From the NCBI RefSeq assembly GCF_905171775.1, contig NC_053490.1, forward strand, positions 457,328,562-457,392,561: 64,000 nucleotides of DNA, in the 5' to 3' direction. The notes under the pieces are model-generated. The model saw nothing but the letters and a program-made list of their open reading frames with translations. It was not told the origin of the DNA and made no database searches. The translations under genes were made by a program, and so were the position numbers. The number at the start of each line of letters is the position of its first letter. Positions within the stretch are counted from its first letter, which is position 1. The DNA comes from Rana temporaria. Its lineage: Eukaryota; Chordata; Amphibia; Anura; Ranidae. Below are positions 11,382 through 23,116 of the stretch, piece after piece.

Positions 11382-11396
11382 AAAAAGGAATATCAC
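11382..11396. repeat. left target-site duplication of the LINE
   Basis: AAAAAGGAATATCAC is repeated exactly at 14199-14213, bracketing the LINE insertion. Confidence 0.9.
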
Positions 11397-13568
11397 GCTG
11401 TCTCCTCTGCTGGCGAAGGCCTTCAATGCCATCGACGAGACTCTCTGTCCTTCCTCAAGCATTTTACATGCCCAAATAGTAGTTATCCCAAAACCAGGTA
11501 AGGACCAGTCACATTGCCCCAACTATAGGCCAATTTCCTTGTTAAACGTTGATTTGAAATTATTCACTAAAATTCTATCGGAGCGTCTCTCCCCCCTACT
11601 CCCTAAAGTCATACATGGCGACCAGGTAGGTTTTGTCCCGGGCCGAGAGGCCCGTGACAACACTACCAAGACGATCCATTTGATTGCATATGCTAAACGA
11701 AACCGTATCCCACCATGCCTTCTCTCCTGCGATGCGGAAAAGGCCTTTGATAGGGTCAGTTGGCCCTTCCTGAGGTCTACTCTTGCCCAACTAGGCCTTG
11801 GCCCAAGGATGCTAGCACGCATTATGTCCCTATATAGCAACCCCTCTGCGTCAGTATTGGTCAATGGCGTTGTGTCAGAGAGGTTCTCGATTAAAAATGG
11901 TACCAGGCAGGGGTGTCCCCTTTCCCCTCTCCTGTTTGCTCTAGCTATAGAACATCTGGCACAGGCGCTTAGGGCGATCCCAAGTATACAGGGAATACAG
12001 ACCCCCTCATCTCACTGTAAACTCTCCTTATACGCAGATGATCTCTTGTTATATGTCACACACCCACATGTCACCATTCCATCTATTTTGGCTGAGATTA
12101 CACGGTTCGGGACCCTGAGCAACTACAAACTTAACTTATCTAAGACAGAAGCCTTGAATGTTTCATTGTCGCAATCCGTCCTCTCGGTTTGAAATCTAAC
12201 TTCTCCTTCCAATGGAGATCGCTTGAATCTGCCAGTATCATGGTTTGGGCTTATGAACACCTTGAAAATGGATATCTTGCCTAAGTTGTTATATACGTTC
12301 CAGGCTTTGCCGATTGCCCTCCCCTCTGGCTTCTTTCGGGCGCTGCGCTCGATGGCAATACGGTTTGTGTGGAGAGGAAATCGCCCTAGACTGAAACATA
12401 AGCTACTTTGCTCCCCCATTACTAAGGGGGGGTACGGGTCTTCCTGTATCACGCAGCAGTGGTGATTTCGAGAATTTTGGAATGGTTCCCTCGTCCGATG
12501 AGTAAAGTTTCTACTTTGGTCGAACAGGATCTTTCCCTTTTGGACCTTCGGGCCCTTCTTTGGGGCCACGAGGGGACACTTCGGGCTCTTACAGACTTAT
12601 CACCCTTGACCAGAGACGCTTTAGCAGTTTGGAACCGATGGAGGGTAGCTTATGCCTTGACCACGGACCCGAGTCCAATGACCCCTTTGTTTGACAACCC
12701 GACACTCCCGGAGGGTAAACTTGCCCACATATCCAATGGTTATAAAAGAGACCAGTGGCCCACAGCACGACAGTTTGTCAACGCTTCCACGGGATCTTTA
12801 GTTACAGACGAGCTCTCTTCGCTCCCGAAGGTGACCTGGCTTACTCATATTCACCTGGCAGCTTACTGCAAGCAACTCTATGACTCAGGACAGATCCATA
12901 GGCCCCCGACGGAGTTTAAGCAGCTGTGCTCACTTCAAGAAATCCCCCGTCACACTCTCTCCATGTTATATAAAATGATCTTAGGGCACACGAGTGCTTC
13001 CCTTCCCAAATTCACTGCAGCTTGGTCAGGGGATATGGGGAAAGTTATTAGCGAGGCGGCCTGGCAGAAAGCCTTTTATTACACACATAAATCCTCTATC
13101 TCGAGTTATGTTCGAGAAAAAAATTACAAAGTGCTATCACGGTGGTATAGAGTGCCGTCCGCCCTCAGGGTCATGTTTCCCTCGGCTTCTGACTCATGCT
13201 GGAGATGTAACTCGGCTGTTGGTACGTATCTCTATATATGGTGGGACTGTGAGGCTATTCGCTCATTCTGGAAACAGATATTTCAAATTTATTCGGATAT
13301 GTATGGTAAGCCCCTTCTTCCCTCCCCTACTGTCGCCCTCCTGTCCATTCTCCCGGGTACCTTCAAGTTCCAGAAACACACTCTTCTTAGGTTCTGTCTC
13401 AGTACGAGCAGGCAATTAATATCCAGACATTGGAAATCCCCTTCACCCCCGTCCCTAACTGAATGGGTTAATGAGATGAACGGAGTTATGTTTAAGGTCC
13501 TAGAAAATCATGCTAAGTTCTCCTTTACATGGGGAAAATGGAGGCATAACTCTTCTTCAGACGAATAA
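11397..13568 (+). pseudogene. LINE ORF2 remnant (reverse transcriptase and C-terminal domain)
   Basis: Frame 1 from the left edge runs to a TGA at 12190-12192 and encodes the reverse transcriptase fingers and palm: PNYRPISLLN, a DAEKAFDRVSW block, GTRQGCPLSPLLF and the catalytic YADD at 12031-12042. After the stop the same frame continues (KMDILPKLLY, about 12262-12300) with sequence missing, then a frameshift near 12460 moves to frame 3, which stays open for 369 codons to 13568. That part has the usual C-terminal cysteine cluster (CWRCNSAVGTYLYIWWDC), in which a tyrosine stands where related elements have a histidine. The ATG at 11368 lies in the flank and the duplication, not in the element. 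Non-functional. Confidence 0.88.
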
Positions 13569-14198
13569 AAGAAACTACTCTCACCTAATTCGAGTTCTCC
13601 ACCACCCTAAAGGGCATGAGAGGACTTGAGCACGAAGTATAGGTCCAGGGCGCGGGGAGCCTGGGTGCACCACCCACCCCCCTTCTTCCTACCTTTTTCT
13701 CTCCTTCCTTTCTTTTCCTCTTCTGGTCTTATTCTGACTTATTCCTCCTTTATCTTTTCTGGTACTTCTCCTGCCTTCCACACACAGGCTTGGTTTAGCC
13801 AAGGCCATGCTTTATCCTTATGTTCGTATGGTTTAATTCCCTTGGCACACACTTTGTTGACTCAGAGTTATGGATGTACTGCTGCCTCGCTCTCGGTAGC
13901 ACTCCTGGCGTCAACGTATTGTCCCCTTGCACTCTCCTGGCCATGGGCGCAGCAGGCTCCCAAAGGGGCGCCCAGGCTGGAGGGAGCAATCGCTGGACGT
14001 ATAATAATGTATAATAACAAAAGACAGGGTCGATTGTATAAATGTTTTTCTAGGTTGCAAGATTGTCCATACTATCAATTATGATGTGGAAAGGTACTGT
14101 TTATTACGATGAGAACCGGCCCACCCAATGTTGGGGGTCCGGTTCATGTTTCTTTTGATGTCTGTCCAAAATTCTTTAATAAAACTTTTATTGAACCT
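11397..14198 (+). mobile_element. 5'-truncated L1/Tx1-type LINE
   Basis: A 2.8-kb non-LTR retrotransposon copy bracketed by a perfect 15-bp duplication. It starts inside the reverse transcriptase, so ORF1 and the endonuclease are missing. It carries the remaining ORF2 remnants, a 3'UTR of about 600 bp, and ends just after AATAAAACTTTTATTGAACC without a long poly(A). The target duplication and 5' truncation are the usual signs of target-primed reverse transcription. The perfect duplication suggests a fairly recent insertion. Confidence 0.92.
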
Positions 14199-14213
14199 AA
14201 AAAGGAATATCAC
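14199..14213. repeat. right target-site duplication of the LINE
   Basis: Exact copy of 11382-11396. Confidence 0.9.
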
Positions 14214-14726
14214 ATTTTATTGTTAGCCCTGATGAAGAAGACACAGATCGCGGAAACATGGTGGCTCTCCTGGAAACTCTCATGGAATATAGAATTGTGG
14301 TGGTATAGTACATTCCTTTGAACTCAGGCACTGCCCCTTCTGATAGGATGATAGGAGTGGAGAACTTACGTTCTATTTGGTTCACCTCCATTTGTTACCA
14401 CTTCGCTCATGGAAAAACTGTTGCATTAATGCTTGAATTAATATTACTAGCCTTTATTATACGGTGTTGGCCAGACCTAAAGTGGATCTTGCACTGAAAG
14501 CAAAGCCTGCTTATTACATCAGGGCCCTTACCCGATGTTCTCTACACTAAGTCGTGCAATGACCCTTTCAGCAAGATTGATGCGCTTTTCTGTGCTGGAG
14601 CATATTCTCCTGAGACATAAGATTCTCAGCGTTCTGAGGATTTTGACAGAAGGATTATGAGATCACCCCATCCTGTTCAGAAACTGGGGATAGCGTAAGT
14701 AGATTTGTTAACCTTTTCCACTTAAA
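14214..14726. other. intergenic, nothing recognised
   Basis: No open frame of note and no repeat ends. Confidence 0.35.
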
Positions 14727-15409
14727 TTAAAGTGGTTGTAACCCTAAAATGAAAAGAAAGGCTTCTGTTTCTTTAAGGCATGATCTATAGCGCATTGTTC
14801 GTGCCATGTAATTTGTCCCTTTCTATGTTGTAAAATATCTAGCTGATCCTGCTTGTTACTGTGTCCCCCTGTGTGTCTGTTGACCACGGTAATCAAGGCT
14901 GCTGATCCATGATACTATGTCCAGTTTATGTGCTTTCCGTCATCCAGCTCTCTGCTATGAGTCCCTCACAGTCAGCCAGTTCCACGGCCTGTGTGTGTGA
15001 GACGATCTCCTCCCTGCCCCTCCCCTCCTGCTGCTCTTCCCTGTGGCTTGAAAATAACATATATATATACAAAACTGCCATCCCCTCTGTTATATCAAGA
15101 TATGAATTGTTGTGTATCAATTATTATAATCCTAAACACCTTTTCTCACAGCACCGATGTGGGGGTCACGTGACCTTCCTCTGCTGATCGGCTGACGTCA
15201 GTAGGGTATTTCAGCCCCTCCCTCTGCATTTTGTTAGATCGGGAAAAGAGAGAAGAGGAGGGCACATGACAGCACAGAGGTGCTGTGAGAAAAGGTATTT
15301 AGGATTGTAATAAAAAATAAAAAAAAACAACGGACACACAGCACTTTATATTTTGTTAAAACAGAGGAGAAGGCCCGTTTTGAATATGTTGACTTTTCAA
15401 CCACTTTAA
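14727..15409. mobile_element. TTAA-flanked MITE with internal inverted repeats
   Basis: TTAA flanks at 14727 and 15406. The ends AAAGTGGTTGTAACCCTAA and 'caaccacttt' are inverted copies. Internally, 'aatcctaaacaccttttctc' (about 15129) is repeated inverted at about 15288, so it has a foldback core. Confidence 0.7.
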
Positions 15410-15519
15410 ATGCAGCAATATCATATGGGGGTGGGGGCCCCAATGTAAAAAAGTAGACCTTGCCTTTTAGGTTCCAGTAAAAGGTGATGTCATTGTTGCT
15501 TAAAGTGGAGCCATCAGTA

Positions 15520-15688
15520 CCGTATTTATCAGCGTATAACATGCACATGCGTATAACACGCACCCTAACTTTAAGAGGGAAGTTTTTAGGAAAAAAACAT
15601 TCCACAACCCCCTGCGTATAACACGCAGGCACAGTTTACCCTCTATTTTCAGGGTAAAAAAGTGAGTGTTATACGCCAATAAATACAG
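15520..15688. mobile_element. small MITE, possibly mariner-type
   Basis: The ends CGTATTTATCAGCGTATAAC and GTTATACGCCAATAAATACA are inverted copies beside TA dinucleotides. It holds internal 'gcgtataacacgca' motifs and no coding capacity. Confidence 0.6.
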
Positions 15689-16020
15689 TAATTTTAAACA
15701 CTTGCTCACCCGCCACAGTACATATACTCCTACAAGCACAGCAGCATACATTGCCGGATCAGCTGTGTCGAATCACAGCCTGGAAGTCCTGTGTTGACAG
15801 TCAACACAGGGCTCTGTACAGAGGGAATGATCATTTTGTTTGAAATCAATCTGAAGTAAAACAATCAGCACATATTACACACATTACTCATTGTTAGGCC
15901 CACACTTAACTTCTTGATTGCTCCTAGATGTTAACCCCTTCCCAGCCAATGTCATTAGTACAGTGAAAGTATATATTAGCATTGATCACTGTATTAGTGT
16001 CACTGGAGGTGTCAGTTCTT

Positions 16021-16767
16021 GTCAAATTTGTTTATTGATTTTGTAAATATTCTTACAATTAACAAAATATTGATTACATTAGATGATAGCATCAGTTGAA
16101 TTTACATATCAAATCTTAGTATTACTTGTATTTACAAGAAATTGAAGACTTAAAGCAGAGCTCCACCCAAAAGTGGAACTTCCGCTCATCGGATTCCTCC
16201 TCCCCTCCGGTGCCACAATTGGCACCTTTCGGGGGGAGGGGGGACCTTTCCCACTTCCGGGAGTCCGGCCGCAGCCTTGATGCGGCAGTGACGTCACCGC
16301 GGGGCTCCCTCCTCCCCTGGCCGCCGGGCTAATAGGAGGGAGGAGCGGGGCCTCGCACATGCGCAGTAGGGTTCCCGGCGTAAAGACGAAAGGCTACACT
16401 GCCGGGTTCCCTTACCCACAATGGCGGCAGCAGTGTAGCCATTCGGCTTCACGCCAGGAACCCTACTGCCGACATCGAGGGACAGCAGGACAGGTAAGTG
16501 TCCATTTATAAAACGTCAGCAGCTGCAGTATGTGTAGCTGCTGGCTTTTAATTTTATTTATTTTTTCCCCGGACCTCCTCTTTAAGTAAGCTATATGTTA
16601 TTTAAAGAACTAAGGTGTTACAAACAATTTTAACAATTATATAATCAGGAGGAACAAAAAATGGAAAAGTTGTTAAACTTTTAACTTTTAGAGTGATAAA
16701 TAATAAAGAAATAGTATCAATTACTACGAGATGCATTAGAGCTTACTATCTACTATTGTGTTATAAT
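16021..16767 (-). mobile_element. LINE 3' end with target duplication, containing a MITE
   Basis: GAGGTGTCAGTTCTT occurs at 16006-16020 and again at 16768-16782, bracketing the insertion. On the minus strand the piece ends in an AATAAACAAATTTGAC-type tail, as LINE 3' ends do. It has no coding part, only 3'UTR-like sequence. A TTAA MITE (16150-16585) inserted later. Confidence 0.72.
16150..16585. mobile_element. TTAA-flanked GC-rich MITE
   Basis: TTAA flanks on both sides. The left end AAAGCAGAGCTCCACCC pairs imperfectly with 'ggacctcctcttt'. The interior has a long inverted repeat 'cagtagggttcccggcgt' / 'cgccaggaaccctactg'. Confidence 0.65.
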
Positions 16768-17063
16768 GAGGTGTCAGTTCTTACAAAGTGTCAGATTGCC
16801 ACTGCATCACAGTCCCTCTATAAGTCGCTGATCGCCAGCATTACTAGTATAAAAAAAAATCCAGTATGTATACCATTGTTTATTGTGGTTTTTTTTTGTT
16901 ACCAAGGACATGTAGCAGAATACAATTTGGCCTAAATTTATGAAGATATTTCTATGATTCTTTCTCAAATGTAATATGTTTTAAAGCAGCTATTTTTCAT
17001 TTATATAATAAAAAACCCAGTGGTGATCAAATACCACCAAAAGAAAGCTCTACTTGAGACTAA

Positions 17064-17753
17064 GGGCCAGATTCACGTAGGTGAGCGGCGGCGTAACGTA
17101 TCGTAGATACGTTACACCGCCGCAAGTTTTCATCGCAAGTGCCTGATTCACAGAGCACTTGCAATGAAAACCTACGCCGGCGGCCTCCGGCGCAAGGCGG
17201 GCCAATTCAAATGGGCATGTGCCATTTAAATTAGGAGCGCTCCCGCGCCGGACCTACTGTGCATGCTCAGTTTTGCAATTCTCGTCGTGCTTTGCGCGCC
17301 GTGACGTCATTTTTTCAAACGGCGACGCACGTAGCGTACTTCCGTATTCCCGGACGTGTTACGCAAACGACGTTAAATTTTAAATTTCGACGCGGGAACG
17401 ACGGCCATACTTTAAACAGCAATACGTTTGCTGAGTAAAGTTAGGGCAGGTCAAACGACGACTAACTTTGCGACGGGAAACTAGACTAGCGGCGACGTAG
17501 CGAACGCGAAAATCTGCCGGGAATCGCTGTAACTCCTAATTTGCATACCCGACGCTGGTTTACGACGCAAACTCCCCCCAGCGGCGGCCGCGGTACTGCA
17601 TCCTAATATCCGACAGTGTAAAACAATTACACCTGTCGGATCTTATGGATATCTATGCGTAACTGATTCTATGAATCAGTCGCATAGATAGAAACAGAGA
17701 TACGACGGCGTATCAGGAGATACGCCGTCGTATCTCTTTGGTGAATCTGGCCC
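17064..17753. mobile_element. GC-rich MITE family A, copy 3
   Basis: The 690-bp element has ends GGGCCAGATTCACGTAGG and TGAATCTGGCCC. The flanking triplets are TAA and AAA (one mismatch). It has the family core and terminal palindromes (for example 'gatacgccgtcgtatctc'). Confidence 0.85.
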
Positions 17754-17912
17754 AAAGTTTTTATCTCAAGCTCTACTTGAGATAAAATGACATTTTATTT
17801 TGGTACAGTGTTGAATGACCGCCAAATTGTCAGTTAAAATAGCGCAGTGCCAAATAACAAAAAATGGCCTGGTCACGAAGGAGGTAAAACCTTCTAGAGC
17901 TGAAGTGGTTAA

Positions 17913-19118
17913 TAGACTACATGAATGCATTTTGGAGATTCCACAATGTACAACAGTTTTATACAAAAAAAGTTTTTTTCATTAAACACAGTCCCGGAGC
18001 ACCAGTTAAATGAATGTGCTTTGGCCTAAGGTGAGAATTTTGGGAGAATGACATCAGTCTATCCAGAGAGGTTTTGCATTACAACCTATTTTAGGTAAAT
18101 CAATGAATGGAAAATAATACACAAATACATGGTATAATTTTAATTTTTGCCATTTGGGGCCAGCAGCACATGCTTCTGCAAGTAAAAAAGTCAACTGGCA
18201 GCCATGTTATGTTACATGATTCAGTGCACAATGATTCACAGAGAACAACATAAAATGTCATAGTCTCACATACAGGCAGTTTGATATGACCAATTAAAGA
18301 CATTTAACAATATTTAAAAATATCTGTCTATATGCATGTAAGGCAAATGTATAGTCTCAGAAAATATAAACTATTTTTATGGGACACAAAGTGCAATTGC
18401 TTATAATACAGATGGATATTTCATATTACATATAATGATTTTTTGAGGTAAAATCATAATCCTTGTTTTATAACCTGGCAAAACAATGAAAATAAAACAA
18501 GGAACTGATTAAAAAGCAATAATAGTCTAACAGTAGAATTCAAAGTATGCCCTATTCCAGCCAGTAGATGATTACATTTTCTCCTTGGATTCAGTAAGAC
18601 ATATCCAGCAACTCCTAAGGTCTCATATAGTGACCAGTTCTGGTGTAAAGTGAACCGGTCACATCTGAGTTATTGGAAGAATTTGAAATTTCAGTCTTTG
18701 CCTGTGTATGCTTTCATATGATTCAGAAACAAATTAAGGCAGAATGGGGCCCCAGGCAAGGTGGCAGCTCTTGCCACCCATCCCTTCCATTGACAATAAG
18801 GATTGCAATAAGGATAGGGATGCCATTCCCTTTGCATTGTCTGTACTAGCATGACCCTTCCCATCAGGCATTAATCGCATTTGCATACAAGTACTAGTAT
18901 GAGGTGACAAGCAGGTGAACCCCTTTCACAATATCCCTGATTTACTGCTGGAGGATGAAGGTTGTAACTGGGTGCCCAGTACATTCACTGGGCCCTAGTC
19001 TCCTGCCTAGGTTGCCCTGAGGATGATTTGGCCCTGCTATGAAAGGGATTGAACCTGCTCTTATTTAGCTATACTTTTTCAAGGCTGACATGTTAACATC
19101 ATAAATGATGAGTGAAGA
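17913..19118. other. intergenic, nothing recognised
   Basis: AT-rich sequence with no exon-like frame, splice-flanked frame or repeat ends that I can identify. Confidence 0.4.
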
Positions 19119-20441
19119 GTCACCACAGGGTCACTTTTACCCAAAGGGTCACCTGTAAAAAAATAAAATAAAAATACACACCTCTCTGGCAGTGCATGTA
19201 TTCAAAAGCCATCACATCTTACTGTAAATCCCCAGCTGCTGCAAGTTTTAAACTGTTGGATGAGCTGAATCCCAGCTGTTATTTCTCCCCTTGCCAACTA
19301 ATTTCATGTTGTAGTTATGTACAAGCCAGCACGAGGAACCATAGCGGTAGACAGGGTGGCAAGCATTCTATACACCTAAAGTTGCTTTTATCAGTATCTC
19401 CAGCTTCGGCATGCTCTACAGAAGCAACAACAAACACGATCGCTGGAGGTAACATCACCGTCACCTTTGATGATGGCGGTTCTAAACATATGAGGGACTG
19501 CTTATAACAATACAGAACCATGCCTCCTTCAGAAGTCGTAGGAAATGGGTAGAAGACATTGGGGAGATAAACGAGGAACAGTGGGAAAGGGAACTTGATT
19601 CTGTTCCTGTGGTGTCCGTATCTGCGTCTCACAAACTATCGCAACATTTTATTCTACACAGGGCCTATAGAACAGCACCACAATTACATAGATGGGAAAG
19701 TGCAAAGTTCAGCAAGGGGACTTCATACACTTAATTTGGAGATGCCCAAAGCTACAAAGGTACTGGGAGGAAGTATCCCAGTGTATTACCAGAGTAGCAC
19801 AGGTACCAGCTCCATTGGATCCTCGGGTATACTTGCTAGGGGCCATTGACCCTGGAGAGTATACAAAAGGAAAGTACTATATGATAACAAGGTTGCTGTA
19901 CCTGGCAAGAACGCTCATTGCACGCTACTAATTGGCCCCGGGGGTCCCCACAGGGAGGCAATGGATTGCGTATGTCAACTCCCTGTTGGGTAGAGAACAT
20001 CTGGCATATAAACGAAGGAAAGCAGAGGGTAAATTTGAGGAGATCTGGCATTCCTGGTTGGGAGACGCGAGTGTTGCACCACCAAAACTGGTGACGGAAA
20101 GATTCCTTATGTAGAGTGCAAAGGATAGGGGGGAGGAGGGGGAGGGGTTGGGTAAAAAAAAAAAAGAGAGTAGTACATTGGATTATCATGCGAATGTAAA
20201 AATGTTGTACAATGTATTCTAATTGAATTGTAATGGATGCCGAATAGACATATGTATGTATTAAATTAGAAAATAAAAAAATAAATAAAACTAAAGTGGA
20301 TTAAAAAAAAAAAAAGGGTAGAATCCTTGCAACAAACAGGGAATCGAGAAGTGGTGCCTTTTCAAAACATCAGCCCCCAGAAAGGTAGGTATATTCATGT
20401 TTGAGATGTGACCTTTTGGGTAAAAGTAACCCTGTGGTGAC
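19119..20441. mobile_element. inverted-repeat element containing a LINE fragment
   Basis: The left end CACCACAGGGTCACTTTTAC (continuing CCAAAGGGTC) is repeated inverted at 20408-20441 (ACCTTTTGGGTAAAAGTAAC and on). The inverted repeats are about 33 bp with a couple of mismatches. No target duplication is obvious, so the family is unknown to me. Confidence 0.55.
19505..20275 (+). pseudogene. LINE ORF2 C-terminal fragment (L1/Tx1 type)
   Basis: Spread over two frames, it shows LSQHFILHRAYRTAPQLHRW (about 19630-19690), then the cysteine/histidine cluster in GKCKVQQGDFIHLIWRCP and PKLQRYWEEV (19692-19780), followed by a conserved-looking tail to about 20110 and a 3'UTR with A-rich end. A frameshift lies near 19690. 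Non-functional. Confidence 0.75.
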
Positions 20442-21284
20442 AAGTCACTGCCATTCCACTGCCTGACTTCACTCGTAGAATTTGTGAGATGAGGCCTGTG
20501 AGGTCAGCCTGTTAATAGACCAGCAAGGGTTAGACATCAGGTGCCCTCTGATCCTCCGATTGCCTGGGCAAGGTCAGTTCTTTTTTTATAATCCTCATAC
20601 ATTTTTTGGGGGAACTAAGATGACTGACTTTGACCTAAAAATGGAAAACAGTGCCATAAGTGTACCACTTGGGGACCCATTTTGTTAAAGGGACATTTTA
20701 GTATGGACAGTGCTCAGTTTGTGGGTGTATTTAGTGGATACAGTATTCCATTAACCACTGAAAAAAAAAAATTATAGCATGATGAACCTTAAACAAAGTG
20801 ATAGAATGGTATAAGTGTGTTTAGAGTGGCAGGTGAAGGGAACAACATGCTCTATCGTTTCAGTCAATGGTCTGTTCACTCTGGATAGCCTTTTACACTA
20901 TCGGTTCTAGTGAAAGCTTTGTGAATACCATTTAGTAAACAGCCAGTTCTATCCAGTCTATAAGGAGCTGAATTTAAAGCAAATAGGTCAAGGATGAAAC
21001 ACATGTGCACATGAACCCTAAGTGAAATCAATATTTGATTATTGCCAAATTAAAGGGATTAGGTGAACAAAACTGATTTTAAAAAACACTTTCAGGGGGC
21101 CGCTAAGAGAAAATATGACCAAAGAGGTCATACTAAAGCCCACTTCATCAATGTTGACACAACTTTGCGCTTATCAGTTACTGACCCCCTGTCCAGCAAG
21201 TCTTGTTCCCAGCAATGATATAATCACACAAGTAGGGGAAGATTGGTTGCAATCCATAAACAGAAGTGGCATCAACTGCTCTTG
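20442..21284. other. downstream flank of CORO6, nothing recognised
   Basis: No gene or repeat boundary is seen. Confidence 0.35.
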
Positions 21285-21301
21285 GATGAGATCATATACA
21301 A

Positions 21302-21311
21302 TTTATTTATT
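21302..21311 (-). terminator. candidate polyadenylation signal for CORO6
   Basis: Two overlapping AATAAA hexamers on the minus strand. This is the first canonical hexamer after the stop codon that I could find. Use is not demonstrated. Confidence 0.3.
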
Positions 21312-21349
21312 CTTCCAGAGAAACACATTATACTATATTATGCATGTCA

Positions 21350-21800
21350 TGGTATGTAGAAATAGTTAAAAAATGATAATTTGTACTTCTGCCAGGGTTC
21401 ATATATACATAATTTTAACTCCTAGCCTAGTATGAATGCACACACAAACAAAAAAAGAAAGAAAAAAAACACAATTCAGCCAATCACAAAAATTCATATT
21501 TAATTTTGAACCTTTCATCCTGGAGTGCAGTGAGCTGCTCTTGAATGATATGTGCAACATGTTAATTTTGAGTTAATCTTTTCTTCAGTGCAATTTAGAA
21601 TATGATATGGTGTGTAGAAAAAGGCTAAAATAATCCATACTTCTTGCAACGCTCATATATCCGTCATTCTTACTCCTAACATAGGATAGACACATGGTCA
21701 TTTTCACATCACAATCAAAATCAGTCAACCTTCTGGTCTGGAGGGTCTGGAGGATCTATCAACTAAGTCATACATGATGCAATGGGAAACAAAACTGCCT
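21350..21800. repeat. diverged local tandem duplication
   Basis: A block beginning 'catggtatgtagaaatagtt' at about 21348 recurs, diverged, at about 21606 ('gatatggtgtgtagaaaaag'). Both continue through 'ttcatatatac/ctcatatatcc', 'actcctagcctag/actcctaacatag' and 'cacaaaaattca/cacaatcaaaat'. The spacing is about 258 bp. Confidence 0.5.
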
Positions 21801-22993
21801 ATGCCTGGGCAAAGACCATCTATGTCTGCTCTGGCCTTAACTTCATAGCTGATGAGAATGCAATGCAAAAGGGGAACAGCATTTGCTACATCCCAAGAGC
21901 ATCATAACACTCAACCACTGCCGATTCTGCTTATGAAGAGTGCAGAGGTCCCATTCCCCTTTATGGTTTTTAAACAAGCTGAAGTAGTAAATACACCGCC
22001 AACTCTCTAAAGAATAATGTTTTACAATGTGCCTTTTTGACCACCAGATTTTTTTTTACCATAAATGTGAAACACTGTCGTGCACCTGTCACTTGCATTC
22101 GGGAAATGCTCCCAATAAATTTAAAACCATTTACAGGAAAGCTATCCATTCCCCAGGAAGTAATAACACCCCTGAATGGACATTCGGCATTCCGTGGGGC
22201 ATTAGTATGGCCAGGAAATGGCAGCTTTCACTGTCTTCATACAACAGATGTATTTTACAAGGCTGCACACATAATATAGATAGGAAGTACAGTACTTGTT
22301 TACACGGGACCAATGGAGCGATGACAAGATGGGGCATTGGCTATAATAGTGGCAATAGCAAAGTCAGCATAGCTATTGATAAAGTGAGATCATAGAATTG
22401 TTAACTTTATAAATGTGAAGTTTATGTTGCTTCTGAGCATGTCCTGAAACTGAACTCTAAATAAATCTAAAATGTTGTCCTCTGGCATAAACCATATTGG
22501 CCTGTTTCCATAATGATTTAAAAGCACATTCATTAAAATTGTCTGGAAAAATAATAAAAGCCAGAAATAAAACAGCAAAACAACAGAGAGACTCCCATGT
22601 GTTTCTTTTTGGCTGGAAGTACTTTGTCCCACTGTAACAATTTACACACTACAGGCATTAGCTGTAATTCCAGGCTGCCAAATCTCCCAATCGTCAGTCA
22701 AAGCAGCTTGATGACCAAGCTCTCTGTGTGAATGCAGATGGAGGATTCCTTTAGCACTTTGGAATAAAACAGTATTTATCCCCAGTCCCTCAGAAATAAC
22801 ATTTCCCCGGGAAGAGGGCCTTTTCTGAGAGACTCCTCTATCAATGAAGAGCATGAACTGGGGGCAGTTCTTGAGGAGTCCATGCACTGGCTCCATCCCC
22901 TCTGGTAAAACATAATTGGATTTGCTTGCTAGGAAATAGGGCATGTAACTCTTGAAGTGCATTCTGGGTCGGTTGGCGGAATCTCAGTCCAGC

Positions 22994-23116
22994 TCAGTCA
23001 GTGCCATTGGATAGTACATGCAATTGGTTTTCCAGGTTTGAGATGCGCTTCTCTTGAGACTCAACAATGCCTCGTAAGCACTTGATTTCTTCAAGTAGGT
23101 CTTCAAGGGTGACTCG
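22994..23116 (-). CDS. coronin-6 last coding exon (coiled coil)
   Basis: 41 codons including the TGA at 22994-22996. The acceptor is TTAG before CGAGTC. It encodes the C-terminal leucine-zipper-like coiled coil (LEDLLEEIKCLRGIVESQEK, then RISNLENQLHVLSNGTD) that trimerises class I coronins and contacts Arp2/3. The ending GTD matches the end of mammalian coronin-6. Confidence 0.95.
   Translation of the reverse strand, partial: RVTLEDLLEEIKCLRGIVESQEKRISNLENQLHVLSNGTD

Larger units (their letters stand above)
15931..17912. mobile_element. TTAA-flanked repeat, host of two later insertions
   Basis: It begins TTAACCCCTTCCCAGCC and ends GAAGTGGTTAA. Its middle is interrupted by a LINE fragment with a 15-bp duplication (16021-16767) and by a family A MITE (17064-17753). 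The right third matches 9225-9405. Confidence 0.7.
21285..22993 (-). other. probable CORO6 3'UTR
   Basis: The sequence follows the coronin-6 stop codon on the minus strand. It has no recognisable transposon, unlike nearly everything around it. The first minus-strand AATAAA motifs below the stop are at 21302-21311, with an ATTAAA at 21499-21504, so the transcript could end near 21285 or 21480. The exact end is a guess. Confidence 0.35.

Noticed and set aside
11368..11396. ATG and first ten codons of the LINE reading frame
   Set aside because: They lie in flanking DNA and in the target duplication; the LINE begins at 11397, so this is not its native start.
22642..22962. Minus-strand open frame of 106 codons just after the coronin-6 stop
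   Set aside because: It lies in the 3'UTR downstream of a well supported stop codon and resembles no family I know.
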